Origin: Bacillota bacterium
GTDB lineage: Bacteria > Bacillota > Clostridia > Acetivibrionales > DSM-1351
Assembly (NCBI GenBank): GCA_023409265.1
Contig: JAEYHZ010000022.1
Coordinates: forward strand, 1 to 64,000
Reading direction: 5' to 3'
Length of the DNA stretch: 64,000 nt
Shown here: piece after piece, positions 46,110 to 56,700 of the stretch
Layout of the letters: each line of letters begins with the position of its first letter
Numbering within the stretch: the first letter of the stretch is position 1
Position numbers and translations under genes: made by a program
The notes under the pieces: generated by a model
What the model was told of the DNA's origin: nothing
Seen by the model: only the letters and a program-made list of their open reading frames with translations
Databases searched by the model: none

Positions 46110-47387
46110 ATGTTAGATTTAAAATTTGTAAGAGAAAATCCTGAAATCGTTAAACAAAACATCAGAAACAAGTTTCAGGACAAGAAGCTTGGTTTGGTTG
46201 ATGAGGTAATAGCTTTAGATGTTGAACTTAGAGGAGCCAAGCAGGAAGCTGAAGCCTTAAGAGCCGACAGAAACAAGATTTCCAAACAAATCGGCGGACT
46301 AATGGCTCAGGGTAAAAAAGAAGAAGCAGAAGAACTGAAACAAAAGGTTAATGCCGAGGCTGCCCGCCTGGCTGAACTGGAAGTAAAAGAAAATGAACTT
46401 GAAGCAAAAGTTAAAACAATTATGATGACAATACCTAATATTATTGACCCCAGTGTTCCACTGGGAAAGGATGACAGTGAAAACGTCGAAGTACAGCGTT
46501 ATGGAGAGCCGGCATTAAAGGATTTTGAGGTTCCATACCACACGGAGATTATGGAAAAACTCAATGGGATAGATTTGGACAGTGCGAGAAAAGTAGCAGG
46601 AAATGGTTTTTACTATTTGATGGGCAACATTGCAAGGCTTCATTCTGCTGTTATTTCCTATGCAAGAGACTTTATGATAGACAGGGGCTTTACATACTGT
46701 ATCCCTCCCTTCATGATCAGAAGTGAAGTTGTTACAGGTGTTATGAGCTTTGCTGAAATGGATGCAATGATGTACAAAATCGAAGGCGAAGATTTGTACC
46801 TGATCGGAACCAGCGAACACTCAATGATAGGTAAATTTATCGATACCATTTTGCCTGAAAGCTCATTGCCTCAGACTCTCACCAGCTATTCTCCCTGCTT
46901 CAGAAAAGAAAAGGGAGCTCACGGTCTTGAGGAAAGAGGAGTTTATAGAATTCATCAGTTTGAAAAGCAGGAAATGATAGTTGTATGTAAGCCTGAAGAC
47001 AGCATGATGTGGTACGGCAAGCTCTGGCAAAATACAGTGGATCTCTTCCGCTCGCTGGATATACCTGTAAGAACTCTGGAATGCTGTTCCGGTGATTTGG
47101 CAGATTTAAAAGTAAAATCTGTTGATATTGAAGCATGGTCTCCACGACAGAAAAAATATTTTGAAGTCGGAAGCTGTTCAAACCTGGGGGATGCGCAGGC
47201 CCGCCGTCTTAAAATCCGGGTAGACAGTGACAACGGTAAATATTTTGCACACACATTAAACAATACAGTTGTTGCACCGCCAAGAATGTTAATCGCATTC
47301 CTTGAAAACAACCTGAACGCGGACGGCTCTATAAATATACCCGCTGCACTGCAGCCGTATATGGGCGGAATGACAGTAATTAAATAA
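46110..47387 (+). CDS. serS: seryl-tRNA synthetase
   Basis: 425 residues from ATG 46110, giving the standard MLDLKFVREN start with AGGAGATGG upstream; ATG 46092 adds six residues and overlaps that site. Class II synthetase: N-terminal antiparallel coiled coil (about 25-105), motif 2 CFRKEKGAHGLEERGVYR and motif 3 with RMLIAFLEN. Charges tRNA-Ser (and tRNA-Sec if present). Controlled by the T-box leader. Confidence 0.97.
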   Translation: MLDLKFVRENPEIVKQNIRNKFQDKKLGLVDEVIALDVELRGAKQEAEALRADRNKISKQIGGLMAQGKKEEAEELKQKVNAEAARLAELEVKENELEAKVKTIMMTIPNIIDPSVPLGKDDSENVEVQRYGEPALKDFEVPYHTEIMEKLNGIDLDSARKVAGNGFYYLMGNIARLHSAVISYARDFMIDRGFTYCIPPFMIRSEVVTGVMSFAEMDAMMYKIEGEDLYLIGTSEHSMIGKFIDTILPESSLPQTLTSYSPCFRKEKGAHGLEERGVYRIHQFEKQEMIVVCKPEDSMMWYGKLWQNTVDLFRSLDIPVRTLECCSGDLADLKVKSVDIEAWSPRQKKYFEVGSCSNLGDAQARRLKIRVDSDNGKYFAHTLNNTVVAPPRMLIAFLENNLNADGSINIPAALQPYMGGMTVIK

Positions 47388-47510
47388 ATCAGTAAATATT
47401 TAATGGATCATAATATTGTTTATTGATTAATATGAAAAGTTTTTTCGCAGTAATGTATATACATTTGAGCATCACAATGACAAGCAGGTAATATAATTAA
47501 AGTTTTTATA

Positions 47511-47624
47511 AAAGGCCTGATTTTGATATCTTATCGATTTTAGGCCTTTTTTAGACTCTTTTTTGGGTCTTTTTCCTTTAGAACTAAAGGAAAAGACAAG
47601 ATTTTTAGCAAACATCTTGTCTTG
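47511..47624. terminator. terminator cluster between serS and the convergent fucosidase
   Basis: Three successive hairpins. AAAGGCCT/AGGCCTTT at 47511-47549 with T-run serves serS. CTTTTTCCTTTAG/CTAAAGGAAAAG at 47569-47594 is almost perfect with a two-base loop. AAGACAAGAT/ATCTTGTCTT follows at 47593-47624. The latter two can serve the minus-strand fucosidase gene. Confidence 0.8.
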
Positions 47625-47644
47625 GGGTACTGAAAATGTAATAT

Positions 47645-48613
47645 TTATCTCTTTATCCAACCTTCAGGAATATTCTTAAGATCCTCAGGCCTTTTATACA
47701 ATTTGCCTATTTCCTCATAGCGCTGCATAAAGTTGGCGTCTATTAAACCCATAGTATTTGGTGAGGAATTCAGTAAAAAGGTCACGTTGTGATCATTCAT
47801 ATCCTTTATTTTATCCACTGCCCACTGAGCACTTTTTAAATCCATCCGGGGGTCAGTTTCCCTCCAAAACCAGCAATTATTTAAAATATTGCAGGATGCA
47901 CCGGGGCCCACAAAGCTGTCCTCAACTTCTTGCCCTGCCGCATTCTCATAAAAAACAACCTCTGTATGCTTCAGGTTGTTCTCACAACTTATATTAAGCA
48001 GCGTGCAATCAGGCTGGATTGACTTTATATGCTCATCAATCTCTTCATATGGCATATTTTCATAGGAGGGCCCGCCCCAATGAGCCTGCCACCCGTCTAT
48101 AATTATAAACGGTATCTCTCCGTAATTTGTAAGCAGTTCTGTCAGCTGCCTTTTTGTAAAGTCAACATCTTCTATTGTACATTTTTTTCTGTTTATTTGG
48201 TGCGTCAGGTCAAGCATTGAAAAATACAAGCCTGCAATAATTCCCTCCGATCTGAAAGTATTCAGATATTCCCTGACTACATCTGTTTTGCTTTTACTGT
48301 TTCTGATGCAGTGTTCCGTTGTAGCAGTGGGCCATATACAAAAGCCTTCATGGTGTTTTACAGTTAACGCGGAAAATTTTGCACCCATTGCTTTGGCAGC
48401 TTTTGCCCACTGACTGCAATCTAGTTTTTTAGGATTCCAGCCTGCAGGATTAAAGGGGAACCTTCGCTCATCCCCGTTATTTTCATGATCGTACTCCCAG
48501 TCCATTGTATCTCCGCTGTTAAACTGGAAAGTGGCACTGTTGAAGTGTATGAACATTCCAAATCTTAAATTTACAAACCATTTTTGTTTTTCAATAAGCT
48601 CTTGTCTATTCAT
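47645..48613 (-). CDS. GH29-like alpha-L-fucosidase, short form
   Basis: 322 residues, catalytic barrel only; it lacks the C-terminal beta-sandwich seen in most GH29 enzymes. LRFGMFIHFNSATF near 16, LTVKHHEGFCIWPT near 83 (barrel His pair) and IIIDGW near 170 with probable nucleophile Asp173 match the family. No signal peptide, so it acts inside the cell. The Shine-Dalgarno GGAGACTAAAA is also the unit of the tandem array directly upstream. It is separated from the other glycan genes by a membrane-protein gene and lies on the opposite strand. Confidence 0.82.
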   Translation of the reverse strand: MNRQELIEKQKWFVNLRFGMFIHFNSATFQFNSGDTMDWEYDHENNGDERRFPFNPAGWNPKKLDCSQWAKAAKAMGAKFSALTVKHHEGFCIWPTATTEHCIRNSKSKTDVVREYLNTFRSEGIIAGLYFSMLDLTHQINRKKCTIEDVDFTKRQLTELLTNYGEIPFIIIDGWQAHWGGPSYENMPYEEIDEHIKSIQPDCTLLNISCENNLKHTEVVFYENAAGQEVEDSFVGPGASCNILNNCWFWRETDPRMDLKSAQWAVDKIKDMNDHNVTFLLNSSPNTMGLIDANFMQRYEEIGKLYKRPEDLKNIPEGWIKR

Positions 48614-48614
48614 A

Positions 48615-48752
48615 TTTTAGTCTCCTTTTACCTTTTAGTTTTCTTTTAGTCTTCTTCTAGTCTTCTTTTAGTTTTCTTTTAGTTTTCTTTTAGTTTTCTT
48701 TTAGTCTTCTCTTAGTCTTCTTTTAGTCTCCCTTAGGCTTCTATTATTCTCC
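48615..48752 (-). repeat. 11-bp tandem array seeded on the fucosidase ribosome-binding site
   Basis: About twelve units. On the minus strand the consensus is GAAGACTAAAA or GAAAACTAAAA. The unit beside the start codon is GGAGACTAAAA, the actual Shine-Dalgarno plus spacer, and an exact copy recurs at 48721-48731. One unit is shortened to seven bases. A period of 11 bp approximates one helical turn. Confidence 0.88.
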
Positions 48753-48830
48753 TCATAGAAAAAAATTTATATCCTTATCATCACAGCGGTAAAAAAGCTT
48801 GAAAGATAGTATCCAAATGTAAAAATGTGA

Positions 48831-49457
48831 CTAAAGAACTCTCTTTATATATTTGAGAAAAACATCTATGATTGGGCCTAAGCCCAGAGTACACAAAATG
48901 GTTCCGAAGCCTATTTCTCCTCCAAGTATAAAAGCAAGCACAACACATATCCCATCCAGGAACATCTTTGCATACCTGACCGGCCACTTTTTCTCAGTCA
49001 AAGCGACTACGAAATCGTCGGTGGGATTTGTCGGAAATTTTGAAAGGATATAAGCTGCAACAGCAAAGGCTATAATAATCAGACCAAATATAAATATGAG
49101 GATTTGAATCCATAGGACATCACTTTGAATTGTACTGCACAAGCTTTTCCACATATTTGTTGTGAGTCCCAGAAAGAAAGAGGTTACAAAGGTGGTCAGC
49201 CTGGGGAATTGTCTTCTGATTGCAGCTGTGATCAGAACAACAAGTCCTGCCGTAAGGTAAATCGAATATGATACATCAATATTTAACCGGTCAGCGATAG
49301 CAAAGTTAAGGGCATCATAACCCCCGGCGCCCAAGTGGGCATTTATGGTAAAAACAACTCCTAAGGGCATGAAGACAACACCAACCAGATATAGAACAAG
49401 ACCTTTAAAGGATAGAAATTCTTTGATGCTGAAGCGGGAAATGGGATTATAGTTCAT
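48831..49457 (-). CDS. YczE/YyaS-like integral membrane protein
   Basis: 208 residues from ATG 49457, preceded by AAAGGAA at the right distance; an ATG at 49529 adds 24 residues without a good site. Five hydrophobic segments. VFMPLGVVFTINAHLGAGGYDALN near 25-50 and the segment DGICVVLAFILGGEIGFGT resemble the YczE/YyaS (COG2364) family of unknown function. It is divergent from the AraC regulator gene. Confidence 0.65.
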   Translation of the reverse strand: MNYNPISRFSIKEFLSFKGLVLYLVGVVFMPLGVVFTINAHLGAGGYDALNFAIADRLNIDVSYSIYLTAGLVVLITAAIRRQFPRLTTFVTSFFLGLTTNMWKSLCSTIQSDVLWIQILIFIFGLIIIAFAVAAYILSKFPTNPTDDFVVALTEKKWPVRYAKMFLDGICVVLAFILGGEIGFGTILCTLGLGPIIDVFLKYIKRVL

Positions 49458-49577
49458 AATAATTCCTTTCAAGTGGAATGATATATATACAATATTTACT
49501 ATTGCGAGGTATTTGTATATACTTTTCATTATAGTAGATGTTTTCTTTTTGGTAAAGTGAAAAATGAGGTGAAGATT

Positions 49578-50498
49578 TTGGATTTATTTAAAGCGTCAAA
49601 TAAGTTATCTGCATTGGATTTGAGAATACCTCTTGAAGGTTACCTGGCCGAGATTCTTTGGTTCAGAGTAATGCATCAGGAGGGAGACTGGCATATAAAC
49701 AGACATACCCATTCATCTTACGAATTTCATTTTGTGGCTAAAGGAAAGAGTCGTGTTTTACTGGATGATGGAGTTTTTGTGGCAGAGGCAGGTACATTTT
49801 ACATTACTGCACCGGGAGTTTTTCATGAACAGGGTTCTGAAAAAGGCTCAGTTTATACTGAATACAGTCTGAATTGTGATTTTCAAAAGATAAGCCAACT
49901 ACAGACAAAACCTGATGAAACGGCTGATTCGGTTAAAACAGAGATGGACTTGATTATTGAAACCCTTAAACTGGCTCCATGCCGTTCTTACCCAGATAAG
50001 TACTCCATTGCAAAAATGTTTGAAGAAGCACTGAGAGAAGCTTATGAAGAGAAAGTAGGCTTCTATAACGAAATAAAAAGTCTGGCTGTTTTTATGATAA
50101 TCAAGGCTGCCCGGACTGTCTGCTCCGGAAATCAGTTGTTAAAATCCGTTGTTCCCAAAAAATTAAAACAGGATGAAGCACGATACAGGATGATTGAACA
50201 ATTTATAGAAGATAATATTCAAAATACGATTCGCACCTCGGATATTTCTCAGTATATGCACCTTAGTGAGAAGCAGGTAGGCCGCATAGTGCGAAGTAAA
50301 AATAATTGTTCAACCAAGGAACTGATAATGCTAGTTAAGCTGAAGAAGGCCAAAGAACTCCTGAAACAATCCAATTTAACACAGAAGGAGATAGCAAATG
50401 CTTTGGGGTTTACCAGCGAGTACTACTTTAACCAGTTTTTTAAAAGAGAGGAGGGAGATGCACCGGGAAGTTTCAGAGCAAACACGCAAAATGTCTGA
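49578..50498 (+). CDS. AraC family transcriptional regulator
   Basis: 306 residues from TTG 49578, chosen because GAGGTGA lies six bases upstream; a GTG at 49557 is in frame but has a weak site. An N-terminal cupin (about 30-110) has HINRHTHSSYEFHFVAKG and PGVFHEQG, as in sugar-sensing AraC proteins. The C-terminal double helix-turn-helix (about 205-300) ends with LTQKEIANALGFTSEYYFNQFFKRE. It directly precedes the mannosidase-galactosidase-fucosidase operon and is its probable activator. Confidence 0.9.
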   Translation: MDLFKASNKLSALDLRIPLEGYLAEILWFRVMHQEGDWHINRHTHSSYEFHFVAKGKSRVLLDDGVFVAEAGTFYITAPGVFHEQGSEKGSVYTEYSLNCDFQKISQLQTKPDETADSVKTEMDLIIETLKLAPCRSYPDKYSIAKMFEEALREAYEEKVGFYNEIKSLAVFMIIKAARTVCSGNQLLKSVVPKKLKQDEARYRMIEQFIEDNIQNTIRTSDISQYMHLSEKQVGRIVRSKNNCSTKELIMLVKLKKAKELLKQSNLTQKEIANALGFTSEYYFNQFFKREEGDAPGSFRANTQNV

Positions 50499-50566
50499 AA
50501 ATATTAAAAGCGAGTCTGGAATTAGTATTTTTTAAAATCTTTCATATGGATATAATAAAATTAAGT

Positions 50567-50598
50567 AAAAAGTGCAGAGTTTATCTTTGCACTTTTAG
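50567..50598 (+). terminator. hairpin between the AraC gene and the mannosidase gene
   Basis: AAAAGTGCA (50568-50576) pairs with TGCACTTTT (50588-50596) around an 11-base loop. The U-tract is part of the stem. It may end the araC message or attenuate read-through into the hydrolase genes, whose start lies 20 bp downstream. Confidence 0.65.
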
Positions 50599-50616
50599 TT
50601 TAGAAGGAGGTAAGCC

Positions 50617-53600
50617 ATGTACTTTGAAACAGACCGGATCAAACGCATACTGGAGGAACTAAAGGACCAGATTTATACAGAGAAGCTTAATATAACAGAA
50701 ATTCGAATGAAGGCCTGCGTTTACGGGGACTATTCATTACTAAATGAAGACAGTGCTGATTGGGATAAATTCAATCCCGGAGAAAAATGGGGCGGTAAGG
50801 ATCTGCACTGCTGGTTCAAACTCAAGGTCAGAATACCTGAAAAACTTGAAAACAAGGCCGTTATGTTTGAGGTTAAAACCGGAACAGAGGACGATTGGGA
50901 TGCACTTAATCCACAGTTCCTCGTTTATTTGAACGGACAGCCTGTTCAGGGACTGGATGTCAACCACAGAGAGATTCTTTTAACGGATAACGCTGCTGCA
51001 GACAGCTGCTATGAGCTGGCTCTCTATGCATACTCCGGCGTAAAGGATCGGAAGGTTGATTTCATACCTACATTAGCTGCGTACAACAAAACAGTTGAGA
51101 AGTTGTACTACGATATTAAAGTACCATTGGAGGTTGCTGTTCTCCTGGAAAAAGAGGACAAGCACCGGTACGATATTCTGAACTACCTCACAAATGCTGT
51201 AAATTTACTGGACTTGAGAAAACCACTGTCAAAGATGTATTTTGACAGTGTTAATGTGGCCATTGAATATCTGGCAGTTGACTTTTACGGCAGCTACTGT
51301 CATGAATCCGATATCATTGAGACCTGTATCGGCCACACTCATATAGACGTGGCATGGCTTTGGACATTGGCCCAAACAAGGGAAAAAACCGCACGAAGCT
51401 TTTCAACTGTACTAAACTTTATGAAGCAGTACCCTGACTATAAATTTATGTCCAGCCAGCCTCAGCTTTACCAATACCTGAAAGAAGATCATCCGGAGTT
51501 ATACCAGCAGGTTAAAATGCGTGTAAAAGAGGGGCGTTGGGAGACAGAGGGAGCCATGTGGCTGGAAGCCGATTGCAACCTCACCTCCGGAGAATCACTT
51601 GTCCGCCAGATAATTTACGGAAAGAGATTTTTTAAGGAAGAGTTTGATGTAGACAGCAGAATATTATGGCTTCCGGATGTGTTCGGTTACAGTGCCGCAC
51701 TGCCGCAGATATTGAGAAAAAGCGGTGTGGATTACTTTATGACAACGAAGATCAGCTGGAATGAATATAACAAGATGCCATACGATACATTCATGTGGCG
51801 CGGAATTGATGGCAGTGAAGTTTTTACTCATTTTGTTACCACACGCGATTATGAAAAAAACGGTGAAATAGTAACCTGGACAACTTATAACGGTGATACA
51901 ACGCCGCTTCAGGTTATGGGCTGCTGGCAGCGGTATCAGCATAAAAATATGAATAACGAAGTTCTAAACTGCTTCGGCTATGGTGATGGCGGCGGTGGTC
52001 CAACCAGAGAAATGCTGGAAAATGTCATGCGTTTGGAGAAGGGAATTCCAGGTGCACCAACAGTAAAAATCGGAACAGCGCTGGACTTTTTCAAACGTTT
52101 GGAAAAACGTGTCAGCGGGCACAGGCACATGCCTAAATGGGTAGGCGAATTGTATCTTGAATACCACCGTGGAACTTACACTTCCATGGCACGAAATAAA
52201 AAATATAACAGAAAAACCGAGTTTTTGAATTTGGATGCCGAGCTTTTCTCCTCCATGAACACTATTTATGATAAAAACTTTAAATATCCAAAGGAAACAC
52301 TAAGAGACTGCTGGGAAACTACTTTATTGAATCAGTTCCATGACATAATTCCCGGCTCCTCCATAAAAGAGGTTTATGAAGATTCCAGACGGGATTACCA
52401 GCGCGTAGCCGAAGAGGGAAAAACAATAGTTGATAATGCATTAAGCAACCTTGTTTCACAAATGGAGCTGGACTGCACCTCAGTGGTAGTCTTCAACACA
52501 CTCGGCTTTGAAAGAAGTGATCTGGTTACAGTACCTTTACCTGAGGGATATACAGCCGTGCAAATTTTTGATGGAGAAATTGAATTGCCTTCACAAATTA
52601 CTGATTCCGGAGATGTTATCTTTTATGCAATAAATATTCCGTCAAAAGGTTATAAGTCATTTGAAATAAGGAAAGCCGACAGTTCAAAGACATATGAGGA
52701 TTTTGGTACTGTAGGCACTTCGGAAATAGTGACACCGTTTTTTGAACTTAAATTGAACGAAAAGGGACATTTAACCTCCATCTTCGACAAAGTACAGCAA
52801 AGAGAAGTACTGAAAAACGGTGAGTGCGGCAATGTGCTTCAGGCATTTGAGGACAAGCCTCACAACTTTGATGCATGGGACATCAATATTTACTATTCGG
52901 AAAAAATGTGGGTTATTGACGATCTATCCGCTATTAAGGTAGTTGAAGACGGGCCGGTAAGAAAAACTCTTGAAATAAAGAGGAAGTTCCTCGAATCGGA
53001 AATCACACAACGAATATCTGTATACCGTGATATCCCCCGGGTAGACTTTGCAAATCACATTGACTGGAAAGAGGAACAGATACTGGTGAAGGCTGCATTT
53101 CCGGTGGAAGTCAACACAAGCAAAGCAACCTATGAAATACAATACGGGAATGTTGAGCGTCCCACTCACTGGAACACAAGCTGGGATTATGCACGCTTTG
53201 AAGTATGTGCCCACAAATGGGCTGATTTGTCCGAGGATAAATATGGAGTGGGCTTGCTAAACGATTGCAAATACGGCCATGATATTAAAGACGGTGTTAT
53301 GCGCCTGACTTTGATAAAGTCTGCAAAAGATCCTAATGAAGATGCAGATAGAGAAGTTCATGAGTTCAACTATTCCATATACCCTCACAGCGGAGATTTC
53401 AGAGAAGGCAGGGTAATACCCATGGCTTACAGTTTGAACTGCCCTTTGTATGCTGTTGTTGAGAATAAACATGAAGGCAGTCTGGCCCCACAAAAATCAT
53501 TTGTAAACCTGGACTGTGAAAATGTTATTCTCGAAGTGGTTAAAATGGCCGAGAGTACTGAGGATTTAATTGTCAGAATGTACGAGTGTTATAACCGCCG

Positions 53601-53760
53601 GACAAAGGTCACCTGCACACTGGCAGGCAATGTTGGAAACATATCGGAATGTGATTTACTTGAGAAAGATATACAAAGTATTGAAGTTGAGGGTAATAAA
53701 TTCACTTTTGAAATTAAGCCTTATGAAATAAAGACATTTAAAGTTATGTTAAAGAAATGA
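50617..53760 (+). CDS. GH38 alpha-mannosidase
   Basis: 1047 residues, full length for bacterial GH38. GHTHIDVAWLW (about 239-249) supplies zinc ligands; the nucleophile is Asp354 in LWLPDVFGYS; NQFHDIIPGS near 576 carries another zinc ligand. N-terminal beta-rich and C-terminal beta-sandwich domains flank the catalytic core. No signal peptide, so it acts on imported manno-oligosaccharides or glycopeptides. GGAGGTAAGCC precedes ATG. First gene of a tightly packed hydrolase operon. Confidence 0.95.
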   Translation: MYFETDRIKRILEELKDQIYTEKLNITEIRMKACVYGDYSLLNEDSADWDKFNPGEKWGGKDLHCWFKLKVRIPEKLENKAVMFEVKTGTEDDWDALNPQFLVYLNGQPVQGLDVNHREILLTDNAAADSCYELALYAYSGVKDRKVDFIPTLAAYNKTVEKLYYDIKVPLEVAVLLEKEDKHRYDILNYLTNAVNLLDLRKPLSKMYFDSVNVAIEYLAVDFYGSYCHESDIIETCIGHTHIDVAWLWTLAQTREKTARSFSTVLNFMKQYPDYKFMSSQPQLYQYLKEDHPELYQQVKMRVKEGRWETEGAMWLEADCNLTSGESLVRQIIYGKRFFKEEFDVDSRILWLPDVFGYSAALPQILRKSGVDYFMTTKISWNEYNKMPYDTFMWRGIDGSEVFTHFVTTRDYEKNGEIVTWTTYNGDTTPLQVMGCWQRYQHKNMNNEVLNCFGYGDGGGGPTREMLENVMRLEKGIPGAPTVKIGTALDFFKRLEKRVSGHRHMPKWVGELYLEYHRGTYTSMARNKKYNRKTEFLNLDAELFSSMNTIYDKNFKYPKETLRDCWETTLLNQFHDIIPGSSIKEVYEDSRRDYQRVAEEGKTIVDNALSNLVSQMELDCTSVVVFNTLGFERSDLVTVPLPEGYTAVQIFDGEIELPSQITDSGDVIFYAINIPSKGYKSFEIRKADSSKTYEDFGTVGTSEIVTPFFELKLNEKGHLTSIFDKVQQREVLKNGECGNVLQAFEDKPHNFDAWDINIYYSEKMWVIDDLSAIKVVEDGPVRKTLEIKRKFLESEITQRISVYRDIPRVDFANHIDWKEEQILVKAAFPVEVNTSKATYEIQYGNVERPTHWNTSWDYARFEVCAHKWADLSEDKYGVGLLNDCKYGHDIKDGVMRLTLIKSAKDPNEDADREVHEFNYSIYPHSGDFREGRVIPMAYSLNCPLYAVVENKHEGSLAPQKSFVNLDCENVILEVVKMAESTEDLIVRMYECYNRRTKVTCTLAGNVGNISECDLLEKDIQSIEVEGNKFTFEIKPYEIKTFKVMLKK

Positions 53761-53789
53761 AATTGTATAGTAACGAAAGGGGTATGAAA

Positions 53790-56700
53790 ATGAATTTTAT
53801 TGAAAAATATTGGGAAAACCCGGATAAACTCCATGTAAACTGCATAAAGCCCAGGTCATATTTTATCCCCTATGATACAAAGGAAAAGGCCCTGACAGGT
53901 ATAAGAGGTACTTCCGAATATTTTAAGTCCCTCAATGGCAAGTGGAATTTCAAGTATTGTTCATCGGTTGAGAACGTGGAAGATGGGTTTTATGAGAAGG
54001 ATTTTCAATGTGCAGGGTGGGATTCGCTGGAGGTTCCGTCAAATTGGCAGCTAACAGGCCTTTACGACAAACCTAACTATACAAATCTGGATTATCCTAT
54101 TACTCTGGACCCGCCCTATGTTCCAAATGAGAACCCAACCGGGCTTTATTGCAGGGATTTCTATATTAAGACGCTTGCTCCGGCTACCCGTCTTGTCTTT
54201 GAAGGTGTAGATTCCTGCTTTTACGTCTGGGTTAATGGAAGATTTGTGGGCTATAGCCAGGTCAGCCACATGACCAGTGAGTTTGATATAACATCTTATG
54301 TATGCCGGGGGCAAAACCGCATTGCGGTAATGGTGCTTAAGTGGTGTGACGGAACTTATCTGGAAGACCAGGATAAATGGCGCTTATCAGGTATTTTCCG
54401 AGATGTTTATTTGCTTCAGGAAAATGAGAATCATGTTGAGGACATTTTTGTGGAGACCGGGTTAAATACCTCTGATAAAGGTGCTGCCCTGAACTGTAAC
54501 ATAAAAATGTCAAAGTCGCTGCAGACAGGGTTAAAAGTTCTTTTGGAAGATGCATCCGGTGACAGGGTTTTTGAAACCTGCCTGAAAATTGCGGGAGAAA
54601 CCGACTTTCAGTATGAATTAAAGGACGTACAGCTGTGGTCGGCAGAAAATCCTTATTTATACAGATTGTTTATTCAGCACGGGGAAGAGATTATTCTTCA
54701 AAAAGTCGGTTTCAGGAAAATAGAAGTAAAGGATTCTGCTATCTGTATTAACGGGGTTCCGGTTAAGTTCAAAGGAGTTAACCGTCATGATTTTCACCCT
54801 GAGTTGGGTTTCTCGGTTAGACTGGCACATATGAAACAGGATTTACTGCTAATGAAACAGCATAACATAAATGCAATACGTACAGCGCATTATCCCAATG
54901 ATCCACGTTTTTTGGAACTATGTGATGAGATGGGTTTTTATGTGATGGATGAGGCGGATTTTGAAAGCCACGGTGCAGGTAATGAGTACAATCTGGTCAG
55001 TGACAATCCTATATTTTTAAAGTCCTGTCTGGATCGTATGGAGAGAATGGTGGAACGGGACAAGAATCATGCTTCGGTTGTTATCTGGTCCCTGGGCAAT
55101 GAATCTTCATATGGAGAAAATCATCTGGCAATGGCGGACTGGACAAAAGAGCGGGACAACAGCCGTCTGCTCCATTACGAGCGCGCCTTTGATCAAACCA
55201 GACTGGATACTGGTTGTCTGGATATGTACAGTCGCATGTACTCATCTGTGGAATGGATTGAGAATACTTTTCTGAAGATGGAAAATGAAGGCAGGCCCCT
55301 CATTCTATGCGAATATTGCCACGCAATGGGAAACGGACCGGGTGATCTGAAGGAGTACTGGGATTTGTTCTACTCAAGCAAGCGGCTGGCAGGCGGTTTT
55401 GTCTGGGAATGGAATGACCATGGAATCTTTACCAAATTCTATGGGGGAGATTTTGGGGATGAGCCAAATGACAGGAATTTCTGCCTTGACGGACTGGTTT
55501 ACCCTGACAGGACTCCACACACTGGGCTGCTGGAGCTTAAACAGATTATTGCTCCAATTAAGGTTGAGTTGTGTTCGACTGACCCGTTTATTGTAAAAGT
55601 ATTAAACCTTTATGATTTTACAGACTTATCTCATATTGATTTGCATTGGATTGTTGAAAGAGATGGTATACCGGTTAAAAAGGCTGTAGTAGCAATGCCT
55701 GCAACAGCACCGCAAAAAAGCCTTGAATTGCAGCTGGATATAAATACCTCATCACTATCTGATGGAAGATATTTTTTGAATTTGTACTTTACAACAAATA
55801 AAGCGGCAATGTGGCTTGAAGCAGGTCATTGCCTTTATAACTGCCAGTTTGAGCTGCCTGTACAAATCTCAAAGCGCGTTGTGGAACAAAGTTCTATGAA
55901 TAAACTGGATGTGATTCATGGCAGTAATGAGATATTAGTGGCCGGAGATGAGTTTGAATATAAATTTAATTCCATAAGCGGACAATTGTCGGAAGTTATT
56001 TTCCGTGGCATTAAAATGCTGGAGGATGAGTTTAAAGTAAGTATATGGCGTGCACCCATTGATAACGACATGCATGAAAGCGGCAAGTGGAGAGAAGAAC
56101 GTTACGACAAAATGAAGCAGCATGTTTATGAAGTGAAGACAGAAAGACTGTCTCCGCAGGCTGTTCAGGTAATCAGCAGTATATCCCTGGGTGCTTATTC
56201 AAAGCTGCCTGTTATAAAGGGAAGAGTCATTTATACTGTATACGGAACTGGTGATTGTATAGTTACTTTTGAGGGGGACCTTAGAAAGGATGTATTCTAC
56301 AGGGGTGACAATTATCTGGAAAGTGAGCGTGCCACAGAGGACATTTACCTGCCAAGGCTGGGACTTTCCTTTTCAATGCCGAAAGGCAATGAAACTGTTG
56401 AGTACTTTGGATATGGCCCCCATGAAAGTTATATAGACAAGCATTGCAGTACTCTAAAAAGCCGTTATTTGACAACTGTAGACCAACTTTTTGAAAATTA
56501 TTTAAAACCCCAGGAAAACGGGAGCCATTGGCAGACCGAATGGTTGACAGTAAGAACTCAGCTTGAAACCGGGCTTCTATTTGTAGGAATGGACAACTTT
56601 ACCTTTAATGCCGCACACTTTACTCCGGAGGATTTGACCTTGGCTGCACATGCTCATGAACTTTCACCTAGAGAAGAGACCATTGTGCATATGGATTATA

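Noticed and set aside
47645..48613. Short GH29 gene as a pseudogene
   Set aside because: The frame is intact with ribosome-binding site and catalytic motifs; lack of the C-terminal sandwich is known in some GH29-like proteins.
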